NCBI RefSeq assembly: GCF_008017415.1
Contig: NZ_VRSV01000001.1
Span: 868,001-932,000 of the forward strand
Reading direction: 5' to 3'
Origin: Microbacterium hatanonis
GTDB taxonomy: Bacteria; Actinomycetota; Actinomycetes; Actinomycetales; Microbacteriaceae
DNA: 64,000 nucleotides
The notes beneath the pieces were generated by a model. It searched no databases and had not been told where the DNA came from. It saw only the letters and a list, made by a program, of their open reading frames with translations. This document shows, in pieces, positions 42,417 to 53,000 of the stretch. Each line of letters opens with the position of its first letter. The stretch's first letter is position 1. Made by a program: the position numbers and the translations under genes.

Positions 42417-43048
42417 GTGCGCCGGCCTCGTCCGAACCCACGCGTTCGATCGAGGTCGAGCGCACGTACGACGTGTCGGCCGAGACCCCGCTTCCCGATT
42501 GGTCGCGCCTGCCCGGCGTCGCTCGCGTCGGTGACGCGGAGATCCGCGAACTGGACGCGCGCTATTTCGATACCGCGGCCCTCGATCTCGCCCGCGCCCG
42601 GGTCGCCGTCCGCCGCCGCGAGGGCGGCCCTGACGCCGGCTGGCATGTGAAGGCATCCGTCGCCGACGGGCGCTCCGAGTGGGGATGGCCGCTGGGAAAC
42701 GGCGACGAGACCACTGTTCCGCCCGAGATCGTCGACGCGGTGGCTCACTGGGCCGAACCTCCGTTCTCTCTCCTCGCCCGCATCCGCAACACGCGCACGG
42801 CCTACGCTCTGCGCGACACCGAGGGCGGGCTGGTGGCGGAGTTCGTCGACGATCGCGTGCGCGGCCGTGACGAGCGCGGGGAACGCGACACCGCCTGGCG
42901 GGAGTGGGAGATGGAACTCGGCCCCGCCGCCCCCGACGCGCCCGCTGATCGCGAGGCGTTCTTCGCCGCGGTCGACGCGGCCGTGGCAGCCGTCGGCGGC
43001 GGGCCCGCCGCATCCGACTCCAAGCTCGGTCGCGTACTCGGACACTGA
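42413..43048 (+). CDS. CYTH-domain protein
   Basis: 211 residues, start TTG 42413 overlapping the preceding stop (TTGA). N-terminal IEVERTYDV is the ExExK-type CYTH opening (last residue varied), followed by RELDARYFDT, VAVRRREGG, WHVK and WEMEL strands. CYTH proteins act on triphosphates (adenylate cyclase class IV or thiamine triphosphatase relatives); here the usual lysine position is replaced, so activity is uncertain. Confidence 0.82.
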   Translation: MSAPASSEPTRSIEVERTYDVSAETPLPDWSRLPGVARVGDAEIRELDARYFDTAALDLARARVAVRRREGGPDAGWHVKASVADGRSEWGWPLGNGDETTVPPEIVDAVAHWAEPPFSLLARIRNTRTAYALRDTEGGLVAEFVDDRVRGRDERGERDTAWREWEMELGPAAPDAPADREAFFAAVDAAVAAVGGGPAASDSKLGRVLGH

Positions 43049-43090
43049 TCCGACCCGGGAGCGTGGCGACCGGGTCGCTAGGCTTCCGAC

Positions 43091-43456
43091 GTGGCCGATC
43101 ACGCGATGCCCAACCTGCCGTCACGCGACTTCGACGCGACCGTGACCTTCTACGGCGCGTTCGGTTTCGGTACGCACTTCCGCGACGACGGCTGGTTGAT
43201 CCTCCGTCGAGGTTCGCTGCAGCTGGAGTTCTTCCCCTTCCCCGACCTGGTGCCCGAGCAGAGTTCGTTCATGTGCAGCGTGCGCGTCGACGACGTCGAT
43301 GGGTTGCACCGCGCGATTCGGGAGTCCGGAGTCGAGGAGCGAAGCACCGGAGCACCGCGGCTGATGCCGGTGCGGATGCAGCCCTGGGGTCTGCGCGCGG
43401 GGGCCTTGATCGATGCGGACGGGACTCTGCTGCATCTCATCGAGAACGGTGCGTGA
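43091..43456 (+). CDS. VOC-fold (glyoxalase/bleomycin-resistance-like) protein
   Basis: 121 residues from GTG 43091. PNLPSRDFDATVTFYGAFGF, then LQLEFFPFPDL and ALIDADGTLLHLIEN, is the single-module VOC fold of bleomycin-resistance-type proteins, which sequester drugs as dimers; substrate unknown. Separate from the CYTH gene by 42 bases. Confidence 0.85.
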   Translation: MADHAMPNLPSRDFDATVTFYGAFGFGTHFRDDGWLILRRGSLQLEFFPFPDLVPEQSSFMCSVRVDDVDGLHRAIRESGVEERSTGAPRLMPVRMQPWGLRAGALIDADGTLLHLIENGA

Positions 43457-43538
43457 CGCCACCGATTCGAGGTCGCTGTTATCCCCACTGCCCCTGTGAG
43501 TCCCGGCGAGTGTCGTAGGTTTGTTCTAGTATGTGAGC

Positions 43539-44915
43539 ATGCTCGATAACGATGGCGCTCCGTTCGACGGTGAGGCGCGGCGCGGTGCCGATGGCCTCCC
43601 GGCGACCGGGGCAGTCGAGTCGTGGTTCGAGGAGCGGGAGTGGTTCGACGCGGACGGCGATCCTGTCGCGGCGGGGCGTGACGGGTTGGATGCGGTGTCT
43701 GATGTGTCGACGTTGATGTCGGTGTTCGCCGCGCAACGGTTCGAGCGGGTGGAGAGTCTGCGTCGGGAGGCGGTGGCCGAGGCTGCGGTGTTCCGGGGGA
43801 AGACGACGGAGATCGTGATGCGGTCCCTGCGCCTTGAGCTTGCGACGGTGTTGCAGGTCACGGAGTACATCGCAGAGCGGATGCTGGGCACCGCGGATGG
43901 TCTCGTGAACCGGTACCCGTTGATGCTCGACGCACTGTCGCACGCGCGGACGACGGAGCGGCACGCGGACGTGTTCGTGGAGCTGGTCGACCGGGTGGAG
44001 CCCGAGCTGCGCGAGCAGGTCGTGCCGCTCGCCGTCGACCTCGCCACCACACACGCGCTCGGGTCATTCCGCCGGTTGCTGCGCAAGCTCGTGGACACGG
44101 TGCGGGCGGCGACGCTCAGTGAGCGGCACGCGGAGGCGATCCGGGAGCGGCGGGTGGTGGTGCAACCCGGGGAGGACGGGATGAGCTGGGTGATGCTCTA
44201 CACCTCCGCGGTGAAAGCCCACGCGGTTCACAACCGCGCGACCGCGATCGCGAACGTCCTCGCCGAGCGGGAAGGCGAGGAACGCACCCTCGACGAGTTG
44301 CGCGCGGATGTGATGGTCGACCTCCTCGTCGACGGCGACGTCCCGGCCCACCCCGACGCGGCCCGCGGAATCCGCGCGACGGTCGCGGTCACCGTCCCCG
44401 CACTGTCGCTGCTCAATGACGAGCACGCGAACACGGCCCCGGCGGTGGTGGAGGGGGTCGGGCCGATCCCCATCGACCACGCCCGGGAGCTGTGCGGTGG
44501 CGCGGGCGGGTGGATGCGGGTGCTCACCCACCCGGAGACGGGGATGGTGCTCTCCGTGGGACGTGACCAGTACCGCACGCCCGCACCGCTCCGGAGACTC
44601 GTGGAGTGGCGGGCCGAGACCTGCATGGCACCCGGATGCGGGACCCCCGCCCGCCGGTGCCAGATCGACCATCAACTCGCGTGGGAACACGGCGGCACCA
44701 CGGAACTATCCAACCTCGCGCCCCTGTGCGTCGGACACCACACGATCAAGCATCACGGTGGGTGGAGGGTCACCCAGATCCCCGACAGTGGCGGATCCCT
44801 CGAATGGACATCCCCCGGCGGAAGACGATTCGCCGTGCAACCCGAACGGAAAGTCCCCGTCTTCCGACCCGCACCCGACAACGATCACCCACCCGAATCC
44901 ACCGCACCCTTCTGA
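43539..44915 (+). CDS. DUF222 / HNH endonuclease domain protein
   Basis: 458 residues from ATG 43539 (in-frame GTG at 43533 possible). Residues 50-340 are the DUF222 helical domain common in actinobacteria; the C-terminus has an HNH zinc nuclease: CMAPGCGTPARRCQIDHQLA, then WEHGG, LSNLAPLCVGHHTIKHHGGW with paired cysteines. Often multicopy in these genomes and linked to inserted or selfish DNA; role uncertain. A TAGTAT hexamer (43528-43533 area) suggests a near-leaderless promoter. Confidence 0.88.
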   Translation: MLDNDGAPFDGEARRGADGLPATGAVESWFEEREWFDADGDPVAAGRDGLDAVSDVSTLMSVFAAQRFERVESLRREAVAEAAVFRGKTTEIVMRSLRLELATVLQVTEYIAERMLGTADGLVNRYPLMLDALSHARTTERHADVFVELVDRVEPELREQVVPLAVDLATTHALGSFRRLLRKLVDTVRAATLSERHAEAIRERRVVVQPGEDGMSWVMLYTSAVKAHAVHNRATAIANVLAEREGEERTLDELRADVMVDLLVDGDVPAHPDAARGIRATVAVTVPALSLLNDEHANTAPAVVEGVGPIPIDHARELCGGAGGWMRVLTHPETGMVLSVGRDQYRTPAPLRRLVEWRAETCMAPGCGTPARRCQIDHQLAWEHGGTTELSNLAPLCVGHHTIKHHGGWRVTQIPDSGGSLEWTSPGGRRFAVQPERKVPVFRPAPDNDHPPESTAPF

Positions 44916-44942
44916 CCCGCACCCTTTTGACCCGCACCTCGG
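44901..44942 (+). repeat. Short 15-base tandem repeat at the end of the HNH gene
   Basis: ACCGCACCCTTCTGA, CCCGCACCCTTTTGA and a partial third copy; the stop codon of the HNH gene lies in the first unit. Confidence 0.6.
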
Positions 44943-44981
44943 GCTCGCGCCCTTCCCGCCTGCATGCGCGGGCGGAAAAAC

Positions 44982-45025
44982 ACCGCGACGCCGCCCCCGG
45001 CTTCGAATCGGGGCGGCGTCGCGGT
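44982..45025. terminator. Bidirectional terminator hairpin
   Basis: 16-base perfect stem ACCGCGACGCCGCCCC with its complement, loop 12 bases. Next to the stem, an A-run (44976-44980) acts as a T-run for leftward transcripts, and TTGTGTTT follows for rightward ones. Lies between convergent HNH and lpd genes. Confidence 0.85.
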
Positions 45026-45037
45026 TGTGTTTCAGTG

Positions 45038-46435
45038 TCAGATATTGATCATGTGTCCCGCAAGACCGTGGAACGCCTCCTGCACCGCCTCCGACAGGGT
45101 CGGGTGGGTGTGGACGTTGCGGGCGGCCTCGAGGGCGGTGAGGTCCCACTTCTGCGCGAGCGTGAGCTCGGGGAGGAGCTCCGACACGTCGGGTCCGATG
45201 AGGTGACCACCGAGCAGCTCGAGGTGCTCGGCGTCGGCGATGAGCTTCACGAAGCCGATGGGCTCGCCGAGGCCGTTCGCCTTGCCATTGGCCGAGAAGG
45301 GGAACTTCGCGACCTTGACGTCGTGACCGGCGTCGCGTGCCTGCTGCTCGGTGAGCCCGAAGCTCGCGACCTGCGGAGAGCAGAACGTCGCGCGCGGCAT
45401 CATGCGGTAGTCGCCGAGCGTCTGAGTCTCGGCCTTTCCGATGGTCTCGGCGGCGACGACGCCCTGCGCCTCGGCCACGTGCGCGAGCTGCAGCTTCGCG
45501 GTGACGTCGCCGATCGCGTAGATGTGCGGCACGTTGGTGCGCATGTAGTCGTCGATCGCGATCGCGCCGCGCTCGGTGAGTTCGACACCCGTCTTATCGA
45601 GACCGAAGCCCTCGACGCGGGGCGCGAAACCGATGGACATGAGCACGCGGTCGGCGTCGATGGAGCCCTGGGCGCCGTCCTTGCCGGTGTACGTGACGGT
45701 GACCTTGTCGCCGGAGTCGACCACGGTCTCGACCTTGGTGGAGGTGAGGATGTCGACGCCGTACTTCTTGTACTGCTTCTGGATCTCCTTCGAGACCTCG
45801 GCGTCCTCGTTGGGGAGGGCGCGGTCGAGGAACTCGATGATCGTCACCTTGACGCCGTAGTTCGTCAGCACGTAGGCGAACTCCATGCCGATCGCACCGG
45901 CACCGACGACGACGATCGATTCGGGCAGGTCGCGGTTGAGGATCTGCTCCTCGTACGTCACGACGTTCTTGCTGAGCGTCACGCCCGGCAGGAGGCGCAC
46001 GGTCGAACCGGTCGAGATGATCGCGTTGTCGAAGGTGACCTTCTCGGTCGATCCGTCGGCCTTCGCGACCTCGATGCTGTTCGCATCGAGGAAGGTGCCG
46101 CGGCCCTCGTACTCGGTGACCTTGTTCTTCTTCATCAGGTAGTGGATGCCCTTCACGTGGGTATCCGCGACCTTGCGGCTGCGGTCCCAGGCCACGCCGA
46201 AGTCGAACGAGACATCGCCCGAGATCCCGAACAGATCCGCCTGCGAGTGGAAGGTGTGAGCGAGGTCGGCGTTGCGGATGAGAGCCTTCGAGGGGATGCA
46301 GCCCACGTTGAGGCAGACACCGCCCCAGTACTTCTCTTCGATGATCGCGGTGGACAGTCCGAGCTGGGCGCTTCGCACTGCCGCGACATACCCGCCGGGG
46401 CCCGCGCCGAGGATGACGACGTCGTAATGAGGCAT
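45038..46435 (-). CDS. lpdA: Dihydrolipoyl dehydrogenase
   Basis: 465 residues. FAD-binding [10 protein letters not shown], redox disulfide C41/C46 ([13 protein letters not shown]), NAD-binding [12 protein letters not shown] and active-site histidine in [13 protein letters not shown]3 component for pyruvate and 2-oxoglutarate dehydrogenases, reoxidising lipoamide. Together with GarA and pyruvate carboxylase nearby it belongs to central carbon metabolism, though it is not in an operon with them. Confidence 0.95.
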   Translation of the reverse strand: MPHYDVVILGAGPGGYVAAVRSAQLGLSTAIIEEKYWGGVCLNVGCIPSKALIRNADLAHTFHSQADLFGISGDVSFDFGVAWDRSRKVADTHVKGIHYLMKKNKVTEYEGRGTFLDANSIEVAKADGSTEKVTFDNAIISTGSTVRLLPGVTLSKNVVTYEEQILNRDLPESIVVVGAGAIGMEFAYVLTNYGVKVTIIEFLDRALPNEDAEVSKEIQKQYKKYGVDILTSTKVETVVDSGDKVTVTYTGKDGAQGSIDADRVLMSIGFAPRVEGFGLDKTGVELTERGAIAIDDYMRTNVPHIYAIGDVTAKLQLAHVAEAQGVVAAETIGKAETQTLGDYRMMPRATFCSPQVASFGLTEQQARDAGHDVKVAKFPFSANGKANGLGEPIGFVKLIADAEHLELLGGHLIGPDVSELLPELTLAQKWDLTALEAARNVHTHPTLSEAVQEAFHGLAGHMINI

Positions 46436-46444
46436 GGTTCCAGC

Positions 46445-47110
46445 CTAGTCGTCGGTCGTCGGCCGGTCGCCCGTCGAGCCCCCGCCGCTGCGGCCCCGGG
46501 GACGCAGAACGAGCAGGTACAGCACGACGCCGATCACGGCGAGCACGATGACGACCCCGATGATCCAGGGGAGCGGGCTCGAGGCGGATGCTTCGCTGTC
46601 GGGGGCGGTCGTCGTGGTCGGTTCGCTCGTCTCCGCCGGCGTCATGGTCGTCATCGTCGGCTCGGGCGTCTCGGACGCACTGGTCTCGGTCGGTGCGGAG
46701 GTCGGGGTCGCGGGTGCGTCGACCGTGAACGCGAACTCGCCCGAGATGGGGTGTCCGTCGCTCGAGACGACGCGCCAGATCACGGCGATCGGGCCGGATG
46801 CCGCGCCCGTCAGCGCCTGCGTGACATTGACACCGTCGACGACCGCCGCGCCGTCGATGAGCGACGTGCCCGCAGCATCCGTCACCTCGACCACGTTCGA
46901 GCCGCCGTCGCCGAGCAGTTCGGCGCTGAAGGAGAGGGTGATCTCCGTCGGCAGCGCCGTGAGCACGGCGTCGGCCGCCGGGTCGGTCGAAACGAGCTGG
47001 TCGTGCGCGAAAACGGGCGACGCGGGAGCGAACACGGCGAACAGGGCGAGGACGGCCGCGGCCACCGCGAACGGTGCACGACGACGGGTGCGCGTAGGAG
47101 AGGAAGTCAC
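46445..47110 (-). CDS. CopC-domain copper-binding membrane-anchored protein
   Basis: 221 residues from GTG 47110. Signal peptide ending FAPASPVFA, so the mature protein begins with a histidine (HDQLVSTDPAAD), the CopC copper-site histidine. The CopC fold (residues 36-130) ends with VVSSDGHPISGEFAFTV, followed by a Thr/Pro-rich linker and one transmembrane helix (about 176-200). Binds copper outside the membrane. No CopD is visible. Confidence 0.88.
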   Translation of the reverse strand: MTSSPTRTRRRAPFAVAAAVLALFAVFAPASPVFAHDQLVSTDPAADAVLTALPTEITLSFSAELLGDGGSNVVEVTDAAGTSLIDGAAVVDGVNVTQALTGAASGPIAVIWRVVSSDGHPISGEFAFTVDAPATPTSAPTETSASETPEPTMTTMTPAETSEPTTTTAPDSEASASSPLPWIIGVVIVLAVIGVVLYLLVLRPRGRSGGGSTGDRPTTDD

Positions 47111-47192
47111 CCGACCAGCGTATCCGGGGTGCCTGTGCGGGTCTCTGGACACTACTGTCATCCGATAAGGTTTGGGGAGCGAAGGAGGACCT

Positions 47193-47693
47193 GTGGACGA
47201 GACCCGTCGACCCGAGCCGGAGGACGTGCGCCGCGGCTCCGACCCGAGCGCTTCCGAGCGACTCCCGCACGACATGACGCAGACGTTCGGACACGACTCC
47301 GACCTGTCGTTCATCCCCTTCGGTGCCGACCTCAGCGAGGCCGAGCTCGAGGCGATCGGGGCGCTCCCCTCGCGGGCCGCCCTGCTGATCGTCCGCTCCG
47401 GCCCGACGGCGGGGGCGAGGTATCTGCTCGACACCGACGTCACGACCGTCGGACGCCACCCCGAGGCCGACATCTTCTTCGACGACGTCACAGTCTCGCG
47501 CCGGCACTCGGAGATCACCCGCGAGGGCACCCGCTTCGACATCGTCGATCAGCGCTCGCTCAACGGCACCTACGTGAACGGCGAACGCGTCGACCGCGCG
47601 GTGCTGGTGAACGGTGCCGAGGTGCGCATCGGCAAGTTCCGTCTCAACTTCTTCGTCTCGCCCGCCGACCTGCAGCAGGCGGCCGACGCCTGA
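47193..47693 (+). CDS. garA: FHA-domain protein, GarA/OdhI homologue
   Basis: 166 residues from GTG 47193 with GGAGG. C-terminal FHA domain (VGRHPEADIFFDDVTVSRRH; RSLNGTYVNGE) is close to mycobacterial GarA, which shuts down 2-oxoglutarate dehydrogenase and binds glutamate-metabolism enzymes until phosphorylated. The N-terminal phospho-threonine motif (ETTS in GarA) reads MTQTFG here (T29, T31), so kinase recognition may differ. A PknL-like kinase lies at 61072. First gene of garA-ftsR. Confidence 0.9.
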   Translation: MDETRRPEPEDVRRGSDPSASERLPHDMTQTFGHDSDLSFIPFGADLSEAELEAIGALPSRAALLIVRSGPTAGARYLLDTDVTTVGRHPEADIFFDDVTVSRRHSEITREGTRFDIVDQRSLNGTYVNGERVDRAVLVNGAEVRIGKFRLNFFVSPADLQQAADA

Positions 47694-48382
47694 TGCCCGC
47701 CGCATCCGCCCGTGGCAGGTCCACGGCGACCGCGGGCCTCCTCAGCATCGGCCAGGTGCTCGCGCGTCTGACTCCCGACTTCCCTGCGCTCACGTCGAGC
47801 AAGCTCCGCTTCCTCGAGGTGCAGGGGATCATCACCCCGACGCGCACCGACTCGGGATATCGGAAGTTCTCGGCCGCCGACCTCGAGCGACTTCGCCTGG
47901 CTCTCACCCTGCAGCGCGACCACTACCTGCCGCTGTCGGTGATCCGCGACTATCTCGCCGATGTCGACGCCGGTCGCGAGCCCGCCTCGCCGTCGTCGGT
48001 GCCCTCAATCGTCCCCGCGCCGCGTCGATACCGCCGCGACGAGCTGCTCTCGGCGGCCGGCGCCGCACCCCAGCTGCTCAACGACGCGATCTCGACCGGC
48101 GTCATCGTGGGAGCGGACTCGTACACCGAGCAGACCGTGACCCTGCTGAGGGCCCTCGTCGCGCTCGATCGCCACGGCATCGAGCCCCGACACATGCGGT
48201 CGCTGCGCCAGAGCGCGGAACGCGAGGCGACGCTGATCGAATCGGCCCTGTCGGCGCTCCTGCGCCGCACCGACACGGCCTCTCGGGCGCGCGCGAACGA
48301 ACTCGCGCCCGAGCTCGCCAAGCGCCTCGACGAGGTGCGAGCGATCTTCGTCCGCGGGGCGATCGATCGCCTGCTGTCGTGA
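47693..48382 (+). CDS. ftsR: MerR-family regulator, FtsR-like
   Basis: 229 residues. ATG overlaps the garA stop by one base. MerR-type HTH: LSIGQVLARLTPDFPALTSS, then KLRFLEVQGIITPTRTDSGY with RKFSAADLERLRL. Equivalent in position to Rv1828, which acts at ftsZ and other division genes in corynebacteria. Long helical C-terminus. Confidence 0.88.
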   Translation: MPAASARGRSTATAGLLSIGQVLARLTPDFPALTSSKLRFLEVQGIITPTRTDSGYRKFSAADLERLRLALTLQRDHYLPLSVIRDYLADVDAGREPASPSSVPSIVPAPRRYRRDELLSAAGAAPQLLNDAISTGVIVGADSYTEQTVTLLRALVALDRHGIEPRHMRSLRQSAEREATLIESALSALLRRTDTASRARANELAPELAKRLDEVRAIFVRGAIDRLLS

Positions 48383-48490
48383 TGTTCCCGTGACCTTCGC
48401 GACACGCCGGGGCTCGGCGAGCGGATGTCATTGCCGGAGGGTCGGGGCTGTTCTAGCGTGGGGAGAGATCACATGAGGAGGCACGACGGC

Positions 48491-49036
48491 ATGAACGCTG
48501 GCGACGCTGTCGGAGAGCCTGGTTTCTCGGCGGAACTCCTCTTCACCGACGGTCTTCCCGGTCTCGACGACGAGGTGGGGTACCGCGGAGCGGTGGCCGC
48601 CCGTGCCGCCGGCATCACCTACCGTCAGCTCGACTACTGGGCGCGCACCGAGCTCGTCGAGCCCACCGTCCGCGGTGCGAGCGGCTCGGGTTCGCAGCGC
48701 CTCTACGGCTTCCGCGACATCCTCGTGCTCAAGCTCGTGAAGCGGCTTCTCGACACCGGAATCTCGCTCCAGCAGATCCGCACGGCCGTGGAGCAGCTTC
48801 GCGCATCGGGCATTCGCGATCTCGCCGGTACGACGCTCATGAGCGACGGCGCCTCGGTCTACCTGTGCACGTCGAACGACGAGGTCATCGACCTCGTCAG
48901 CCGCGGGCAGGGTGTCTTCGGCATCGCGGTCGGCAAGGTGCTGCGCGAGGTCGAGACGACGCTCATCGACTTCGATGCCACCGTGATCGATCCCGTCGAC
49001 GAGCTCGCCGCTCGTCGCACCAAGCGCACCGCGTAA
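48491..49036 (+). CDS. MerR-family regulator (Rv1830-like)
   Basis: 181 residues from ATG 48491, AGGAGG 8 bases ahead. MerR HTH: YRGAVAARAAGITYRQLDYW, ARTELVEPTVRGASGSG and LYGFRDILVLKLVKRLLD. Third member of the garA-ftsR block; the DUF151 nuclease gene found between the two MerR genes in mycobacteria is absent here. Own promoter region (48383-48490). Confidence 0.88.
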   Translation: MNAGDAVGEPGFSAELLFTDGLPGLDDEVGYRGAVAARAAGITYRQLDYWARTELVEPTVRGASGSGSQRLYGFRDILVLKLVKRLLDTGISLQQIRTAVEQLRASGIRDLAGTTLMSDGASVYLCTSNDEVIDLVSRGQGVFGIAVGKVLREVETTLIDFDATVIDPVDELAARRTKRTA

Positions 49037-49080
49037 GACGGCGCCGCCCATCTCGGTGCGCCGGGGCACCGGCCGACGGC

Positions 49081-49122
49081 GTCGCGCTGGTGGTCGATGG
49101 TGTCGCGCCAGTGGTCGATGGC
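49081..49122 (+). repeat. 21-base tandem duplication
   Basis: Two adjacent 21-base copies (49081-49101 and 49102-49122) sharing 18 bases, in the gap after the MerR gene. Core GTGGTCGATGG. Function unknown. Confidence 0.6.
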
Positions 49123-49186
49123 GGCGCGTGACCGAGCGTGCGGCGGGGCGCGTCGAAGCGCGTCCCGCGCGTAGAGCTGCCGCGCG

Positions 49187-49996
49187 TCAGGCGCGCGCGT
49201 CGCCGGGAATCGGGATACGGCCGGTGCGCATGATGCGGTCGAGGAGGGCGTCAAAGTCGGCCGCGAGTTCCTGCGCCGAATCGCCCGGCCACACGTGCAG
49301 CGGCTTCGCTGCACCCTGGGCCTGCTGCAGCGATGTGCGCTCGGGCAGCTGAGGGTTCAGCACGAGAGGGCCGAACATGTCGCGCAGTTCCTTGATGCGG
49401 AACTGGTGCTCGATCGACTGGGGGCGCACGCGGTTGACGACCACACCGAGCGGCTGGAGGCGGGGGGAGAGGCCCCGGCGGATCTCCTCGATCGCACGCA
49501 GTGCGCGGTCGGCGGCGGCGACGGAGAAGAGCCCGGGTTCGGTCACCACGATCACGCGGTCGGACGCCGCCCACGCGGTGCGCGTCAGAGCATTGAGCGA
49601 CGGCGCGCAGTCGATGAGGACGAGGTCGTAGTCGGCCTCGATCGTCGCGAGCGCCTCCTCGAGCTTCCACACGTCGCGGACGCTCGGGTGCGGACCGTCG
49701 AAGTTGATCGCCGACGGGCTGCCGATGAGGACGTCGATGGTTCCCGGGTGGACCTTGGCCCAACCCGACGACGTGATCGCCTGACGGACGACCTTCTCCC
49801 GCGGATTGGCGAGGACGTCGGCGACATTGAGGCGTCCCGCGACCTGGATGTCCATGCCGGTGGAGACATCCGACTGGGGATCGAGATCCACGACGAGGGT
49901 GCGGACACCACGCGCGAACGCTGCTGAGGCGAGCCCGAGCGTCACGGTGGTCTTGCCGACCCCACCTTTGAGCGAGCTGACCGAGAGAACGTGCAC
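49187..49996 (-). CDS. ParA-family ATPase
   Basis: 269 residues. Deviant Walker A KGGVGKTTV (residues 10-18), switch DLDPQSDVSTG and DCAPS. Chromosomal ParA-like family; no parB adjacent, so a role in positioning a cellular cargo other than DNA is possible. Convergent with the MerR gene and divergent from pyruvate carboxylase. Confidence 0.9.
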   Translation of the reverse strand: MHVLSVSSLKGGVGKTTVTLGLASAAFARGVRTLVVDLDPQSDVSTGMDIQVAGRLNVADVLANPREKVVRQAITSSGWAKVHPGTIDVLIGSPSAINFDGPHPSVRDVWKLEEALATIEADYDLVLIDCAPSLNALTRTAWAASDRVIVVTEPGLFSVAAADRALRAIEEIRRGLSPRLQPLGVVVNRVRPQSIEHQFRIKELRDMFGPLVLNPQLPERTSLQQAQGAAKPLHVWPGDSAQELAADFDALLDRIMRTGRIPIPGDARA

Positions 49997-50070
49997 GATC
50001 CCCTACGTTACCGTCCCCTAGGCTGTGAGCACACTTTGCCCCCTTAGGTCGTCTGCTCAGTGAGGTGCGA

Positions 50071-53000
50071 ATGTTCCGGAAGATCCTCGTCGCCAACCGT
50101 GGGGAGATCGCCATCCGCGCGTTCCGCGCGGCGTATGAAGTCGGCGCACGCACCGTTGCGGTGTTCCCCTACGAAGACCGCAGTTCTCTGCATCGGCTCA
50201 AGGCCGACGAGGCGTATCTGATCGGGGAGCGGGGTCATCCCGTGCGCGCCTACCTCGACGTGGCGGAGATCATCCGCGTGGCGAAGGAGTCGGGCGCCGA
50301 CGCGATCTACCCGGGTTACGGCTTCCTCTCCGAGAACCCCGACCTTGCCGAGCAGGCCGCCGCGAACGGCATCGCCTTCATCGGTCCTCCGGCCGCGGTG
50401 CTGGAGATGGCGGGCAACAAGGTCACGGCGAAGCACCACGCGATCTCCGCGGGCGTTCCCGTGCTGCGATCGACCGAAGCATCCGACGACATCGACGCGC
50501 TCGTCGCTCAGGCGGGCGACATCGGATTCCCCCTGTTCGCCAAGGCGGTCGCCGGAGGCGGCGGACGAGGGATGCGCCGTGTGGCGGATGCGGCGGAGCT
50601 CGCGCCGGCGCTGGCGGAGGCCATGCGCGAGGCGCAGAGCGCCTTCGGCGACGCGAGGATGTTCCTCGAGCAGGCCGTGCAGCGGCCTCGCCACATCGAG
50701 GTGCAGATCCTCGCCGATCAGGCGGGAGAGACGGTGCACCTGTTCGAGCGCGACTGCTCGGTTCAGCGGCGTCACCAGAAGGTCATCGAGATCGCCCCCG
50801 CCCCGAACCTCGACGAGGGCATCCGCGACGATCTGCACCGCTACGCCGTGGCCTTCGCCCGGTCGATCGGCTACCAGAACGCCGGCACCGTCGAGTTCCT
50901 GCTCGAGACCACGGGCCCCCGCGCCGGCGAGGTCGTCTTCATCGAGATGAACCCGCGCATCCAGGTCGAGCACACCGTGACCGAGGAGGTCACCGACGTC
51001 GACCTCGTGCAGTCGCAGATGCGGATCGCCGCCGGGCAGACCCTCATCGACCTCGGCCTCACGCAGGGCGAGATCCGCCTGCGCGGCGCCGCCCTCCAGT
51101 GCCGCATCACCACCGAGGACCCCACGCAGGGGTTCCGTCCCGACACCGGCAAGATCACGACGTACCGCTCTCCCGGCGGCGCCGGCATCCGCCTCGACGG
51201 CGGAACGACCGCGGCCGGATCGCAGGTCAGCCCCCACTTCGACTCGATGCTCGCCAAGCTCACGTGCCGTGGGCGCGACTTCGGCGCCGCGGTCGCACGC
51301 GCGCGCCGTGCCCTCGCGGAGTTCCGCATCCGCGGTGTCTCCACGAACATCCCCTTCCTCCAGGCCGTGCTCGACGACCCGGCCTTCGTCGCCGGCGACG
51401 TGAGCACGTCGTTCATCGACGAGCGCCCGGAGCTGCTGCGCGGACGCGAGTCGAAGGACCGCGGCACGAAGATGCTGAACTGGCTCGTCGACGCCACGGT
51501 CAACCGACCGAACGGGCAGAACCCGCTGTCGGTCGACCCCCGCTCCAAGCTCCCCGCCCTCGATCTGCTCAGTCCGGCCCCCGCCGGGTCGCGCCAGCGC
51601 CTGCAGGAGCTCGGCCCCGCCGGATTCGCTCGGGCGCTGCGCGAACAGACCGCTCTCGCCGTCACCGACACCACGTTCCGCGACGCCCACCAGTCGCTCC
51701 TGGCGACACGGGTGCGCACGAAGGACCTCGTTACGGTGGCGCCGTACGTGGCGCGACTGACGCCGCAGCTGCTCTCGGTCGAGGCATGGGGCGGCGCGAC
51801 CTACGACGTGGCGCTGCGCTTCCTCGGCGAAGACCCGTGGGAGCGTCTCGACGCCCTGCGCGCGGCTCTTCCGAACGTCGCCCTGCAGATGCTGCTGCGC
51901 GGGCGCAACACGGTCGGCTACACGCCGTACCCGTCCGAGGTCACCGACGCGTTCGTGGCCGAGGCCGCAGCATCCGGCGTCGACATCTTCCGCATCTTCG
52001 ACGCGCTCAACGACGTGTCGCAGATGCGCCCCGCGATCGATGCGGTGCTCGAGACCGGCACGGCCGTCGCCGAGGTCGCCGTCTGCTACACCGGCGACCT
52101 GCTCGACCCCGCCGAGTCGCTGTACACGCTCGACTACTACCTCGGCCTCGCAGAGCAGATCGTCGACGCCGGCGCCCACGTGCTCGCGATCAAGGACATG
52201 GCCGGCCTGCTGCGACCTGCCGCGGCCTCACGTCTCGTCACCGCGCTGCGCGAGCGCTTCGACCTGCCGGTGCACGTGCACACGCACGACACGGCCGGCG
52301 GCCAGCTCGCGACGCTCCTGGCGGCCTCCGCGGCCGGAGCGGACGCCGTCGACGCGGCCGCCGCGCCCCTGTCGGGCACCACGAGCCAACCGTCGCTGTC
52401 AGCGCTGGTGGCAGCGATGGCCCACACCGAGCGCGATACGGGATTGAGCCTGGAGGCCGTCTCCGACCTCGAGCCGTACTGGGAGGCCGTGCGGCATCTG
52501 TACGGCCCGTTCGAGTCGGGCCTCCCCGGCCCCACCGGTCGGGTGTACCGCCACGAGATCCCGGGCGGTCAGCTGTCCAACCTCCGCCAGCAGGCGATCG
52601 CCCTCGGCCTGGCCGACGACTTCGAACTGATCGAGGACATGTACGCGGCCGCGAACGCGATCCTCGGCCGCGTGCCGAAGGTGACCCCCTCGTCGAAGGT
52701 GGTCGGCGATCTGGCGCTGCACCTCGCCGCGGTGCGGGCCGACCCCGCCGACTTCGAGGCGAACCCCGGGAAGTACGACGTGCCCGACTCCGTCGTGGGC
52801 TTCATGGCCGGCGAACTCGGCGACCTTCCGGGAGGGTGGCCCGAGCCGTTCCGCACGAAGGTGCTCGCCGGACGCGATGTGAAGATCGGCGTCACCCCGC
52901 TGACGCCCGAGCAGTCCGCCGCGCTCGACGGTGCGTCCGCCGAGCGGCGTGCCGCGTTGAACACGCTGCTCTTCCCCGGACCGACGAAGATCTTCCGCGA

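Noticed and set aside
43539..44915. Mobile element carrying an HNH nuclease
   Set aside because: No terminal repeats, integrase or target duplication around it; DUF222/HNH genes are ordinary chromosomal genes in these bacteria.
49187..49996. Plasmid partition locus
   Set aside because: ParA without ParB, replication gene or parS-like repeats, and embedded in housekeeping genes.
50044..52179. Long open frame opposite pyruvate carboxylase
   Set aside because: Shadow of a GC-rich gene; no start signal or recognisable domain.
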